From assembly GCA_946222725.1 (NCBI GenBank), contig CAMIHT010000111.1, positions 1 through 5,672 on the forward strand: 5,672 bases of DNA, written 5' to 3'. This DNA is from Actinotignum schaalii (lineage in GTDB: Bacteria > Actinomycetota > Actinomycetes > Actinomycetales > Actinomycetaceae). Within the stretch, counting starts at the first letter, position 1. Every line of letters starts with the position of its first letter. The notes beneath the pieces are model-generated. The model ran no database searches, was not told the DNA's origin, and saw only the letters and a program-made list of their open reading frames with translations. This document shows positions 1 through 5,048 of the stretch, in pieces. The position numbers and the translations under genes were made by a program.

Positions 1-20
1 GCGCGACCGGGGGCCGCCAG

Positions 21-54
21 AAAAGCAAAAAGGGAAGCCAGTCTGGCTTCCCTT
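21..54 (-). terminator. Intrinsic terminator downstream of rpmG
   Basis: Read on the minus strand, an 11-bp perfect inverted repeat (54-44 with 40-30, 3-base loop) is followed at once by a T-rich tail (TTTGCTTTT, 29-21). This is the classical intrinsic terminator form. It starts 57 bases after the rpmG stop and most likely ends the tRNA-Thr/tRNA-Met/rpmG transcript. Bases 1-20 beyond it show nothing that can be assigned. Confidence 0.85.
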
Positions 55-110
55 GAGCTATGCATCCCATCCGGGCTAACCCCGGTGAGATACCATCACG
101 CTACCGCGCT

Positions 111-281
111 TTAGCGAGTTTCGCGATGGTTCGTGGAGGCGTTGCACCGCGAGCAGTACTTCTTGAGCTGCAAACGATCCGGATCGTTGCGGCGGTTCTT
201 CTTCGTGATGTAATTGCGTTCCTTGCACACCTCGCAGGCGAGGGTGATCTTGGGACGCACGTCAGCAGACTTGCTAGCCAT
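111..281 (-). CDS. rpmG: 50S ribosomal protein L33 (zinc-binding form)
   Basis: This 56-residue protein is a small structural component of the large ribosomal subunit. It begins [19 protein letters not shown] and has the basic, Asn-rich body typical of L33, at the usual family length of 50-56 residues. Two CxxC pairs (Cys16/Cys19 and Cys43/Cys46) form the zinc ribbon, so this is the zinc-containing (C+) paralogue. Actinobacteria often also carry a zinc-free copy that is induced on zinc starvation; whether this genome does cannot be seen here. The ATG start is supported by a GAGGAG ribosome-binding site at 290-295, 8 bases upstream. The gene lies 39 bases after tRNA-Met, probably in the same transcript, matching the thrT-metT-rpmG2 order known from mycobacteria. 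The gene is too short to appear in many automatic ORF calls. Confidence 0.95.
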   Translation of the reverse strand: MASKSADVRPKITLACEVCKERNYITKKNRRNDPDRLQLKKYCSRCNASTNHRETR

Positions 282-320
282 TCCTTTTTCTCCTCAAGGT
301 TGTGCCCTACTGGTAGTCAG

Positions 321-394
321 TAGCGGGGGCGGGGATTGAACCCGCGACCTCACGATTATGAGTCGTGCGCTCTGACCATCTGAGCTACCCCGCC
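321..394 (-). tRNA. tRNA-Met (CAT anticodon), probably elongator
   Basis: The 74-base minus-strand sequence folds as a cloverleaf. The acceptor stem is GGCGGGG with CCCCGCT (first pair G-U) and the discriminator is A. A D-arm with TAGCTCAGATGG follows, then an anticodon stem CACGA/TCGTG around loop CTCATAA, then a T-arm GCGGG-TTCAATC-CCCGC. The anticodon is CAT. The anticodon stem lacks the three consecutive G-C pairs of initiator tRNA and the first acceptor pair is not the initiator C-A mismatch, so this is not the initiator. A lysidine-modified tRNA-Ile2 also has a CAT gene anticodon, but the tRNA-Thr and rpmG neighbours favour elongator Met. The 3' CCA is not encoded. Confidence 0.93.
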
Positions 395-415
395 TCATGT
401 CACCGCATGAGGCGG
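390..415 (-). other. 10-bp hairpin covering the tRNA-Met 5' end
   Basis: The inverted repeat pairs 390-399 with 406-415, ten perfect base pairs around a 6-base loop. On the minus-strand transcript it reads CCGCCTCATG, loop, CATGAGGCGG. The 3' arm includes the first five nucleotides of tRNA-Met (394-390), so this hairpin and the acceptor stem cannot both form. It fills most of the 27-base spacer between tRNA-Thr and tRNA-Met. A role in precursor folding or processing is inference. Confidence 0.6.
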
Positions 416-421
416 CAACGG

Positions 422-494
422 AGCCCCGAAAGAGAATCGAACTCTTGACCTTCTCCTTACCATGGAGACGCTCTGCCGACTGAGCTATCGGGGC
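422..494 (-). tRNA. tRNA-Thr (GGT anticodon)
   Basis: The 73-base minus-strand cloverleaf has acceptor GCCCCGA/TCGGGGC, D-arm TAGCTCAGTCGG, anticodon stem TCTCC/GGAGA with loop ATGGTAA (anticodon GGT, reading ACC/ACU threonine codons), and T-arm AAGAG-TTCGATT-CTCTT. The discriminator is T (U in RNA) and the following bases are CCG, so CCA is added after transcription. It is followed after 27 bases by tRNA-Met, then rpmG. Confidence 0.95.
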
Positions 495-519
495 GATGCC
501 GATTTCGCAACGAGTACCA

Positions 520-548
520 AGCTTACTCGATTCACGCTGAAAAACCAA
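520..548 (-). promoter_or_regulatory. Candidate promoter for tRNA-Thr/tRNA-Met/rpmG
   Basis: On the minus strand, TTGGTT (548-543) is separated by exactly 17 bases from TAAGCT (525-520), which fits the actinobacterial TANNNT -10 pattern. The likely transcription start is about 19 bases before tRNA-Thr. The 97-base spacer between tRNA-Tyr and tRNA-Thr also carries an imperfect inverted repeat (ttcacgct/agcgtaag, 531-553) whose loop holds the -35. It could equally be a processing spacer with read-through from tRNA-Tyr. Confidence 0.4.
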
Positions 549-591
549 GCGTAAGAGAAATGTGAAACAGATCAACCATTTCGACATTTCG

Positions 592-673
592 TGGCGGGTG
601 TAGGATTCGAACCTACGAAGCGTAACGCATCTGATTTACAGTCAGGTCCCTTTGGCCGCTCGGGAAACCCGCC
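592..673 (-). tRNA. tRNA-Tyr (GTA anticodon), class II
   Basis: The 82-base minus-strand tRNA has acceptor GGCGGGT/ACCCGCC, discriminator A, D-arm TTCCCGAGCGGCC, anticodon stem CTGA/TCAG around CTGTAAA (anticodon GTA) and T-arm GTAGG-TTCGAAT-CCTAC. A long variable arm sits between the anticodon and T stems, as expected for bacterial tRNA-Tyr. No CCA is encoded. It is the first of three tRNA genes in the direction of transcription and has its own upstream promoter candidate. Confidence 0.95.
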
Positions 674-679
674 AATATG

Positions 680-693
680 ACTTCCGAAGAAGT
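680..693 (-). other. UUCG-tetraloop hairpin just before tRNA-Tyr
   Basis: The minus-strand transcript reads ACTTC-TTCG-GAAGT, a 5-bp stem closed by a C-G pair around a UUCG tetraloop, a very stable RNA fold. It ends 6 bases before the first base of tRNA-Tyr. The wider leader also has a CGGAAG/CTTCCG set (681-686, 707-712, 731-736) giving alternative pairings. A role in 5' leader processing is plausible but unproven. Confidence 0.45.
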
Positions 694-750
694 ATTTTTC
701 ACCCCGCGGAAGAAAGGCTGAGTCACCGCCCTTCCGTAAGGCACCAGATG

Positions 751-780
751 AGATTACCCAGGGAGGAAAGTTACTGTCAA
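751..780 (-). promoter_or_regulatory. Candidate promoter for tRNA-Tyr
   Basis: On the minus strand a perfect -35 hexamer TTGACA (780-775) is followed after 18 bases by TAATCT (756-751), a good TANNNT -10 box. The start site would be near 744, leaving a leader of about 70 bases before tRNA-Tyr. No gene lies between it and the tRNA. Confidence 0.55.
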
Positions 781-828
781 CTTTTGAGACGGGAACGTGG
801 CCACCACCACTCCCTCGACTGCCGGGCG

Positions 829-889
829 GGCTCGTGGACCGCTAGCTGCGCCGTCGTACCGCACCCTCACTAGCGCGAACGCACGAGCC
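829..889 (-). terminator. Nested stem structure after lplA, possible terminator without U-tract
   Basis: Three nested inverted repeats share one axis: GGCTCGTG 829-836 with CACGAGCC 882-889, GCTAG 841-845 with CTAGC 870-874, and TGCG 847-850 with CGCA 860-863. The structure begins 11 bases past the lplA stop in the direction of transcription. There is no T-run after it, so it is not a classical intrinsic terminator. It may be a U-less terminator, an RNA 3'-end protector, or chance in GC-rich DNA. The stretch from 674 to 900 contains no gene, only this structure, the promoter and the tRNA-Tyr leader. Confidence 0.4.
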
Positions 890-900
890 GCAGCCGGACT

Positions 901-1950
901 TTAGGGCAGGCGGTGAATCCATTCGGGCGTGGAGAATTTCTTTTCATAACGCTCCTGGGCCACGCGCAGGTCTTCCGCGGTGATCTCACCCTGGCTCGCT
1001 CCGTATTTCTGGGTGAAAACGTCCTTGAATACCTCGATAATGGCGTCGCGCGCCATCCCGGTCTGGCTCTTCATGGGATCCACGCGTTTGTTCGCGGAGC
1101 GGTGCCCGCGATTCTTCTTGCCCGCGCTGCCCATATTGAGCACGTCCATCATCTTGTCCGCGTCGATGTCATACGCGAGGGTGACATGGTGCACCATATA
1201 GCCGGTAGCGAAGTGTTTCTGGGCCGCTCCGCCGATTTTGCCACGGTCGGAAGCGATGTCGTTGAGAGGCACGTAGTGGGCTTTCACCCCCACCCGCGCG
1301 AGGGCCTCGATGACCCAGGCATCCAGGAACGGATAGGACTCCAGGAAGGACATCCCATCCACGAGCGCGGTTGGTACCACCAGCGAGTAGGTGATGCAGT
1401 TTCCCGGCTCCATAAACATGGTGCCTCCACCGGTAATGCGCCGCCCCACGGTGATGCCGTGGCGATCCACTCCCTCCTGATTGATCTCGTTGGAATAGGA
1501 CTGGTAGGAACCCATAACCACGAGCGGGCGATCCCATTCCCAGATACGCAAGAAAGGCTTGTGTTCCCCGCGCGCCACCGCTTCGGGGAGGGTTTCATCC
1601 ATGGTCATATTGAGAACGGGGTGGATCACCGGGGTATGGAGAACCTCGAAATCGATATCTTCCCAGGCCAGGGCGTGGCCTACGGCGCGGCGTACCGCCA
1701 CCGCAACCCCGCGCGGGCTCAGCCCGAAGAGATTATCGGTGGGGAGCACCGCCGCCTCGACCGCCTGGGCAATATCCTCCGCGGAGGCATCGGCCTCCAG
1801 CCCCTCAATCGCTTCGGTGATGCGCCACAACGCGCTATCCGGTTCGATGAAGAAATCGCCGGAGAGGCGAACATTCGCGAGTTTGTTATCGACCACATCG
1901 AGGTCAACAATCGCCATTTTCTGGCCGAGTTCCTTGTATTCGCCGTGCAT
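901..1950 (-). CDS. lplA: Lipoate-protein ligase A family protein with N-terminal accessory domain
   Basis: The 349-residue cytoplasmic enzyme belongs to the biotin/lipoate A/B ligase family. It is expected to activate lipoate (or octanoate) as an acyl-adenylate and attach it to a lysine of E2 or GcvH proteins. Residues about 1-92 (HGEYKELGQKMAIVDLDV, later GDFFIEPD) resemble the small domain that lies C-terminally in E. coli LplA. Residues about 93-349 are catalytic: MGSYQSYSNEIN (146-157) and the nucleotide loop RRITGGGTMF (170-179) match the family RRxxGGG motif, and GKIGGAAQK (238-246) contains the lysine of the KIxGxAQ motif. I chose the ATG at 1950, which has AGAAAGAAGAA upstream; a GTG 21 bases earlier (1971) has no ribosome-binding site. 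It lies 45 bases after fprA and is probably co-transcribed. The family is clear; lipoate versus octanoyl transfer activity is not decided. Confidence 0.87.
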   Translation of the reverse strand: MHGEYKELGQKMAIVDLDVVDNKLANVRLSGDFFIEPDSALWRITEAIEGLEADASAEDIAQAVEAAVLPTDNLFGLSPRGVAVAVRRAVGHALAWEDIDFEVLHTPVIHPVLNMTMDETLPEAVARGEHKPFLRIWEWDRPLVVMGSYQSYSNEINQEGVDRHGITVGRRITGGGTMFMEPGNCITYSLVVPTALVDGMSFLESYPFLDAWVIEALARVGVKAHYVPLNDIASDRGKIGGAAQKHFATGYMVHHVTLAYDIDADKMMDVLNMGSAGKKNRGHRSANKRVDPMKSQTGMARDAIIEVFKDVFTQKYGASQGEITAEDLRVAQERYEKKFSTPEWIHRLP

Positions 1951-1995
1951 GAGCGTTCTTCTTTCTGTCACGAATGGTCAGGGATAAGCGGATGG

Positions 1996-3498
1996 TTAGA
2001 GGAGCGCGCCGTCGTGCGACTCCCCACGCGAAATCGCGGTCATCGTGTCACGATTGACCACCTTGACCCGGGCACGCCCCTGCTGGGCCCCGAGGTTTTC
2101 CTCGAAGGCTTCCAGGAGCTCCCACCCTTCCCATGTGGTCCATTTCACGCCACGTTCGGTGAGGAGGTCGAGGAGCCCGCGCCCACCCGAGCCATCCCCG
2201 GTGGCACGCGCGATTCCGGCTTGAGCGTCGGCAACGAGGTGGCGAATGGTTTGGCGCGCATCGGATTTCGTGGAGCCAATCAGACCAACGGGGCCACGCT
2301 TAATCCACCCGGTCACGTAGTAACCGGGAATGGTCTCCCCCGTATCGGTGACGATGCGACCTTCCACATTCGGGATAACCCGATGGATAGGATCCCAAGG
2401 CAGGCCGTCCAATGGCTCGGAAGCGTAACCGATAGCGCTGTAGACCGCTTCCACCGGGTAATCCACGGTTTCGCCGGTACCGGTCACGGCACCGTCCCCC
2501 CGGAGTTGGGTGCGTTCCATACGGATCCCGGTCACGTGGTCCGTGCCAAGGATTTCTACCGGGGCCTGCATGAGATGGATGTGGATTCGGCGCGGGGCGG
2601 TCATCTCCTCCGGATCGTTAAAGACCCAGTCCGTGAGGAGATCCACCACCTGACGGGTCATCTTCGAGGAATCAAGAGCCTCTTGGGAGCCGGCATCGTA
2701 TTGGAAATCTTCGGGATACACCTGGATATCCACCCCGGCGACTTCACTCAACTCGCGCAGCTCAAGCGGGGTGAACTTCACCTGGGCCGGGCCGCGCCGC
2801 CCAAAGATATGCACGTGTTCAACGGGGTTGGCGCGCAGCCCGCGCTCCACATTCTCGGGGATATCGGTGTGGGCACGCAGGTCATCCGCGGAGCGCACGA
2901 GGATGCGGGAGATATCGAGGGCCACATTCCCCACTCCGATCACCGCGACATTGCGGGCATTGAGGGGCCAGGTGCGCGGTACATCGGGATGGCCGTCGTA
3001 CCAGGAAACGAAATCCGCAGCCCCGTATACTTCCGGAAGATCGGCACCCGGGACGTCCAGAGGTACGGATTGATCGGCGCCGGTGGCGACGACGACCGCA
3101 TCGTAAAACTCGTGAATTTCGGACATGTGGACGTCTTCCCCGATTTTCACATTCCCGAGGAAGCGAATATCGCCCCGTTTGAGGATGGCGTGGAGGGCTT
3201 TGATAATCGAGCCGATGCGCGGGTGGTCAGGCGCAACCCCGTAGCGGACCAAGCCGTAGGGGGTGGGCAGCTTATCGAAAAGGTCAATACTGACCGGGAT
3301 ATCGGATTTGCTGAGGATATCTGAGGCGTAAATCCCGGCCGGTCCCGCGCCGATGACCGCTACCCGATAGGGGCGTTCCTGTGCGGCTTGCTCAGATGTG
3401 GCCTGTGCGGATGTGGCCTGTTCGGTTGCTGCCGGCGAATCCTGCTCCGATGCCGACTGTGCGGTGGCGTGCTCCGGGGCGGGGGATGTATGTGTCAC
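1996..3498 (-). CDS. fprA: Ferredoxin/adrenodoxin--NADP+ reductase, FprA type
   Basis: This 500-residue flavoprotein transfers electrons between NADPH and ferredoxin in the cytoplasm. It aligns by eye with mycobacterial FprA (456 residues) along its length. The FAD-binding Rossmann motif is VAVIGAGPAG (46-55), followed by LPTPYGLVRYGVAPDHPRI (77-95). The NADP(H) motif is GVGNVALD (188-195), then FGRRGPAQVKFTPLELREL (232-250). The C-terminal FAD motif is GWIKRGPVGLIG (397-408). Before the domain lies a 42-residue disordered-looking tail rich in Ala, Thr, Ser, Gln and Glu, absent from mycobacterial FprA, with near repeats ATSAQ/ATSEQ (15-bp DNA repeat 3395-3421). The GTG at 3498 was chosen because AGGAG sits 8 bases upstream (3507-3511). 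The frame stays open to 3690, but that extension is Cys/Arg-rich and not convincing. An earlier GTG at 3522 is possible (see findings). Reduced ferredoxin could serve Fe-S enzymes such as lipoyl synthase, which would fit the lplA neighbour. Confidence 0.92.
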   Translation of the reverse strand: MTHTSPAPEHATAQSASEQDSPAATEQATSAQATSEQAAQERPYRVAVIGAGPAGIYASDILSKSDIPVSIDLFDKLPTPYGLVRYGVAPDHPRIGSIIKALHAILKRGDIRFLGNVKIGEDVHMSEIHEFYDAVVVATGADQSVPLDVPGADLPEVYGAADFVSWYDGHPDVPRTWPLNARNVAVIGVGNVALDISRILVRSADDLRAHTDIPENVERGLRANPVEHVHIFGRRGPAQVKFTPLELRELSEVAGVDIQVYPEDFQYDAGSQEALDSSKMTRQVVDLLTDWVFNDPEEMTAPRRIHIHLMQAPVEILGTDHVTGIRMERTQLRGDGAVTGTGETVDYPVEAVYSAIGYASEPLDGLPWDPIHRVIPNVEGRIVTDTGETIPGYYVTGWIKRGPVGLIGSTKSDARQTIRHLVADAQAGIARATGDGSGGRGLLDLLTERGVKWTTWEGWELLEAFEENLGAQQGRARVKVVNRDTMTAISRGESHDGALL

Positions 3499-3529
3499 GG
3501 CTAACTCTCCTTCTGCGTTCACCTCCCCT

Positions 3530-3535
3530 ATCTTA
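3530..3535 (-). promoter_or_regulatory. Candidate -10 box for fprA-lplA
   Basis: The minus-strand hexamer TAAGAT lies 32 bases before the GTG at 3498 and would give a leader of about 25 bases. The sequence 17-18 bases further upstream (around 3553-3559) is GC-rich with no good -35. This is the best promoter candidate close to fprA but weak taken alone. Confidence 0.35.
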
Positions 3536-3585
3536 GCGAGCCGTGCGCGCGGCGGGCAGGGCGGTACCGGAGAACATCTGGCCTT

Positions 3586-3645
3586 ACAGAGTGGTACTGC
3601 ACGACAGCAAACCGGGCGGTAACTGTAGCTCCAGTACCACTTTGT
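3586..3645. repeat. 14-bp inverted repeat with 32-base centre
   Basis: The arm 3586-3599 (acagagtggtactg) pairs with 3632-3645 (cagtaccactttgt): 13 Watson-Crick pairs and one G-T. The centre contains a smaller nested set, ACAG 3604-3607 with CTGT 3623-3626 and ACC/GGT inside that. On the minus strand it overlaps the end of the putative decayed frame and lies about 50 bases upstream of the fprA -10 box, so it could be an operator or an RNA fold. No known operator consensus is recognised. Confidence 0.6.
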
Positions 3646-3849
3646 TATCCGGCCCGATGAATAGGCGGTCAGTTCTGCCGAGGCGCTCAAAAAGCAATCT
3701 CAGGACAGCGGGCCCCGCACGATGCAACCTGACGACATCAAAACAATTTCTTCATGTAGTTGCCGTTGCGCTTTGATTTCCGGCAGCCGCGGTAACCGGT
3801 CCGCGCGAATCTCACCGGCTTCACAAACCCCAAGAATCACACGAGCGCC

Positions 3850-3938
3850 TGCCGGGGTACTGTATGTTTTCCGAGCTGTAGTGCAGATGTCGTACACGCG
3901 AAGTACACCTCGGAAAAACAACCCATCTCTCCCCGGCA
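3850..3938. repeat. Nested inverted repeat, about 89 bases
   Basis: The outer arms TGCCGGGG (3850-3857) and CCCCGGCA (3931-3938) enclose inner arms TTTTCCGAG (3867-3875) and CTCGGAAAA (3909-3917). Together they give 17 base pairs with an internal loop. The 33-base apical part carries GTACAC/GTGTAC-like words. It may be a folded RNA, a mobile-element remnant, or a paired binding site. It overlaps the putative decayed gene but does not follow codon structure. Confidence 0.5.
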
Positions 3939-3939
3939 A

Positions 3940-4212
3940 GGTAGGTAGAGTGAGTCATTCTCAAGCGTCAAGGCAGCCAAACGTGCATTTCGGACTGTTA
4001 GGGACACAGATTGTACGCCACGGACATTAAACCGCAGAAAAACTGTCACCCAGGTACATTTTGTTAGCAGGCACGGCCTCTCTGCCCCGAAGTGCGCTTT
4101 CGAACCGTAGCCTCCGTCAAGTGCGCAGTAGAGACACGAATTCGACCCAAAACGGTGCTCTTGCGCGCGCTTTTTTCGGAGGCGGCTGCGCATTGGTCAG
4201 TTACGATCCGGG
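3940..4212. other. Gene-free, AT-richer intergenic stretch
   Basis: No convincing gene, tRNA or known ncRNA is visible. Open frames exist on both strands (for example 4193-3837 on the minus strand) but lack ribosome-binding sites and family resemblance. GC content counted over lines 3961-4080 is about 51%, against about 58-62% in fprA and lplA. I looked for signature words of RNase P RNA, tmRNA and the small SRP RNA and saw none. Confidence 0.5.
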
Positions 4213-4214
4213 AA

Positions 4215-4252
4215 ATAAGGCGAGGGAGCGGGCATAAGGCGAGGGACCGAGC
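4215..4252. repeat. Two tandem copies of a 19-bp unit
   Basis: The units ataaggcgagggagcgggc (4215-4233) and ataaggcgagggaccgagc (4234-4252) match at 17 of 19 positions and are directly adjacent. The second copy is one arm of the hairpin at 4238-4272, so the repeat has duplicated one side of a stem. Confidence 0.8.
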
Positions 4253-4272
4253 AAGACGCTCGGTCCCTCGCC
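4238..4272 (-). terminator. Perfect 15-bp hairpin, probable hpf terminator
   Basis: Arm 4238-4252 pairs perfectly with 4258-4272 around a 5-base loop. It lies about 100 bases after the hpf stop on the minus strand. The bases after the stem begin TTATGCCC, so the T-tract is short; the tandem copy further on ends in TTATTT. The stem strength makes a termination or 3'-end role likely. A weaker 6-bp hairpin (4320-4325 with 4333-4338) lies between it and hpf. Confidence 0.6.
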
Positions 4273-4371
4273 CTGGTGTGCATTCGTGGCTTCGGCCCGC
4301 TTGTATTCCGCTAGTAGTATCCCGCTACTCAGTGCGGGAGGCGCGGCGCGAACCACACCGGGGTGCAGGAT

Positions 4372-5025
4372 TTACTGCACCGTGGTGTCGAGACGAATAA
4401 TCCCGTAGGTCCAGCCGTGGCGCAGGTAGACCGCGCACGGTTGCTTCGTTTCTTCGTCAATGAAGAGGTAGAAGGGATGGCCCACCATTTCCATTTCATA
4501 GAGAGCTTGATCCACGGACATGGGATTGGCTTCGTAGAGCTTATCGCGCACCACAACCGGAGAATCCCCCAGCTGAGTTTCTACCGCTTCCCCGGTAGTT
4601 TCGGGGCGGGTGGGATGCGTTGCTTCCACCTCGACTTCGGGCGTGAGCTCCCCCTGGGCTTCCGCCGCGAGATCCTCCGCGGTGAGCGTGAGCGGTTCGC
4701 CTACCTTCTCAACCACGCGCCGATGGGACTTGCGGCGATCACGCGAGCGGCGCAGCCGCTCAAAAAGCTTTCCGGATGCTAGATCGAGGGCGCTGTACTG
4801 ATCAGCAGCTGAGGCCTCAGCCCGAATAACCGGGCCCTTGTCAATAACCGTGATTTCGATAACTTTCGAGTTATCCGCTTGGGCGGGGTTCTTTTCCTTC
4901 GACACCTCTACCTCAACGCGCTGTGCGCGCGGAGCGAACTGTTCCACCTTCGCGATTTTTTCTTCGATGTGATTGCGGAAACGGTCCGAAACTTCAGTGT
5001 TCCTACCCTTGACGATAATCTCCAC
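4372..5025 (-). CDS. hpf: Ribosome hibernation-promoting factor, long form
   Basis: This 217-residue protein binds the 30S subunit and promotes dimerisation of ribosomes into inactive 100S particles during stationary phase or stress. Residues 1 to about 102 are the S30AE (YfiA/HPF) domain: VEIIVKGRNTEVSD at the start, a beta strand VEVEVSKEKN (37-46), a second strand VIEITVID, and a basic helix KLFERLRRSRDRRKSHRR (86-103) that is expected to contact rRNA. A charged linker (about 104-156) leads to the C-terminal dimerisation domain (about 157-213), with VVVRDKLYEANPMSVDQA and GHPFYLFIDEETKQP. The length fits long HPF of Gram-positive bacteria. The GTG at 5025 is preceded by AGGAGG 5 bases upstream (5031-5036), so the 21-residue upstream open extension to 5088 is rejected. 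comF lies upstream, the usual actinobacterial neighbour, but secA does not follow. Confidence 0.95.
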   Translation of the reverse strand: MEIIVKGRNTEVSDRFRNHIEEKIAKVEQFAPRAQRVEVEVSKEKNPAQADNSKVIEITVIDKGPVIRAEASAADQYSALDLASGKLFERLRRSRDRRKSHRRVVEKVGEPLTLTAEDLAAEAQGELTPEVEVEATHPTRPETTGEAVETQLGDSPVVVRDKLYEANPMSVDQALYEMEMVGHPFYLFIDEETKQPCAVYLRHGWTYGIIRLDTTVQ

Positions 5026-5048
5026 GGTGTCCTCCTTGGGATGTAGTG

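Larger units (their letters stand above)
3584..3939 (-). pseudogene. Possible decayed gene of unknown function (two frames)
   Basis: No intact gene is recognised. Two minus-strand frames abut and both read like ordinary protein. The upstream frame ends at a TGA at 3702-3700 and contains GEIRADRLPRLPEIKAQRQL followed by HEEIV. The downstream frame lies between stops at 3754-3752 and 3586-3584, 55 residues, and contains LRLLFERLGRTDRLFIGP followed by DNKVVLELQLPPG. The two join smoothly, as HEEIV-FDVVRLHRAGP, if one T is added to the TTTT run at 3743-3740, which suggests a single-base deletion. There is no clear start codon with ribosome-binding site, and the upstream limit (3939) is arbitrary. 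No family could be named. GC content is visibly lower than in the neighbouring genes. Chance open frames remain possible. Confidence 0.27.

Noticed and set aside
321..394. Reading the CAT-anticodon tRNA as tRNA-Ile2 or initiator tRNA
   Set aside because: Initiator features are missing, and the tRNA-Thr/rpmG neighbourhood fits elongator Met; Ile2 cannot be fully excluded from sequence alone.
294..587. A 97-codon minus-strand frame
   Set aside because: It runs through tRNA-Met and tRNA-Thr, which are certain.
913..3324. An 803-codon plus-strand open frame lying opposite lplA and fprA
   Set aside because: It is antisense to two genes with clear family motifs, is rich in His and Gly as GC-rich antisense frames are, spans both genes and the gap, and has no recognisable domain. 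It reflects codon bias.
3499..3690. Upstream extension of fprA to 3690
   Set aside because: The added residues are Cys/Arg/Tyr-rich and unlike FprA, the first codon has no ribosome-binding site, and AGGAG marks the GTG at 3498.
4160..4180. GC-rich word followed by six Ts on the plus strand, terminator-like
   Set aside because: The only stem is the self-complementary GCGCGCGC with no proper loop, and there is no plus-strand gene to end.
3837..4193. A 118-codon minus-strand open frame in the gap
   Set aside because: It has an ATG but no ribosome-binding site, an irregular Cys-rich composition, and no family resemblance.
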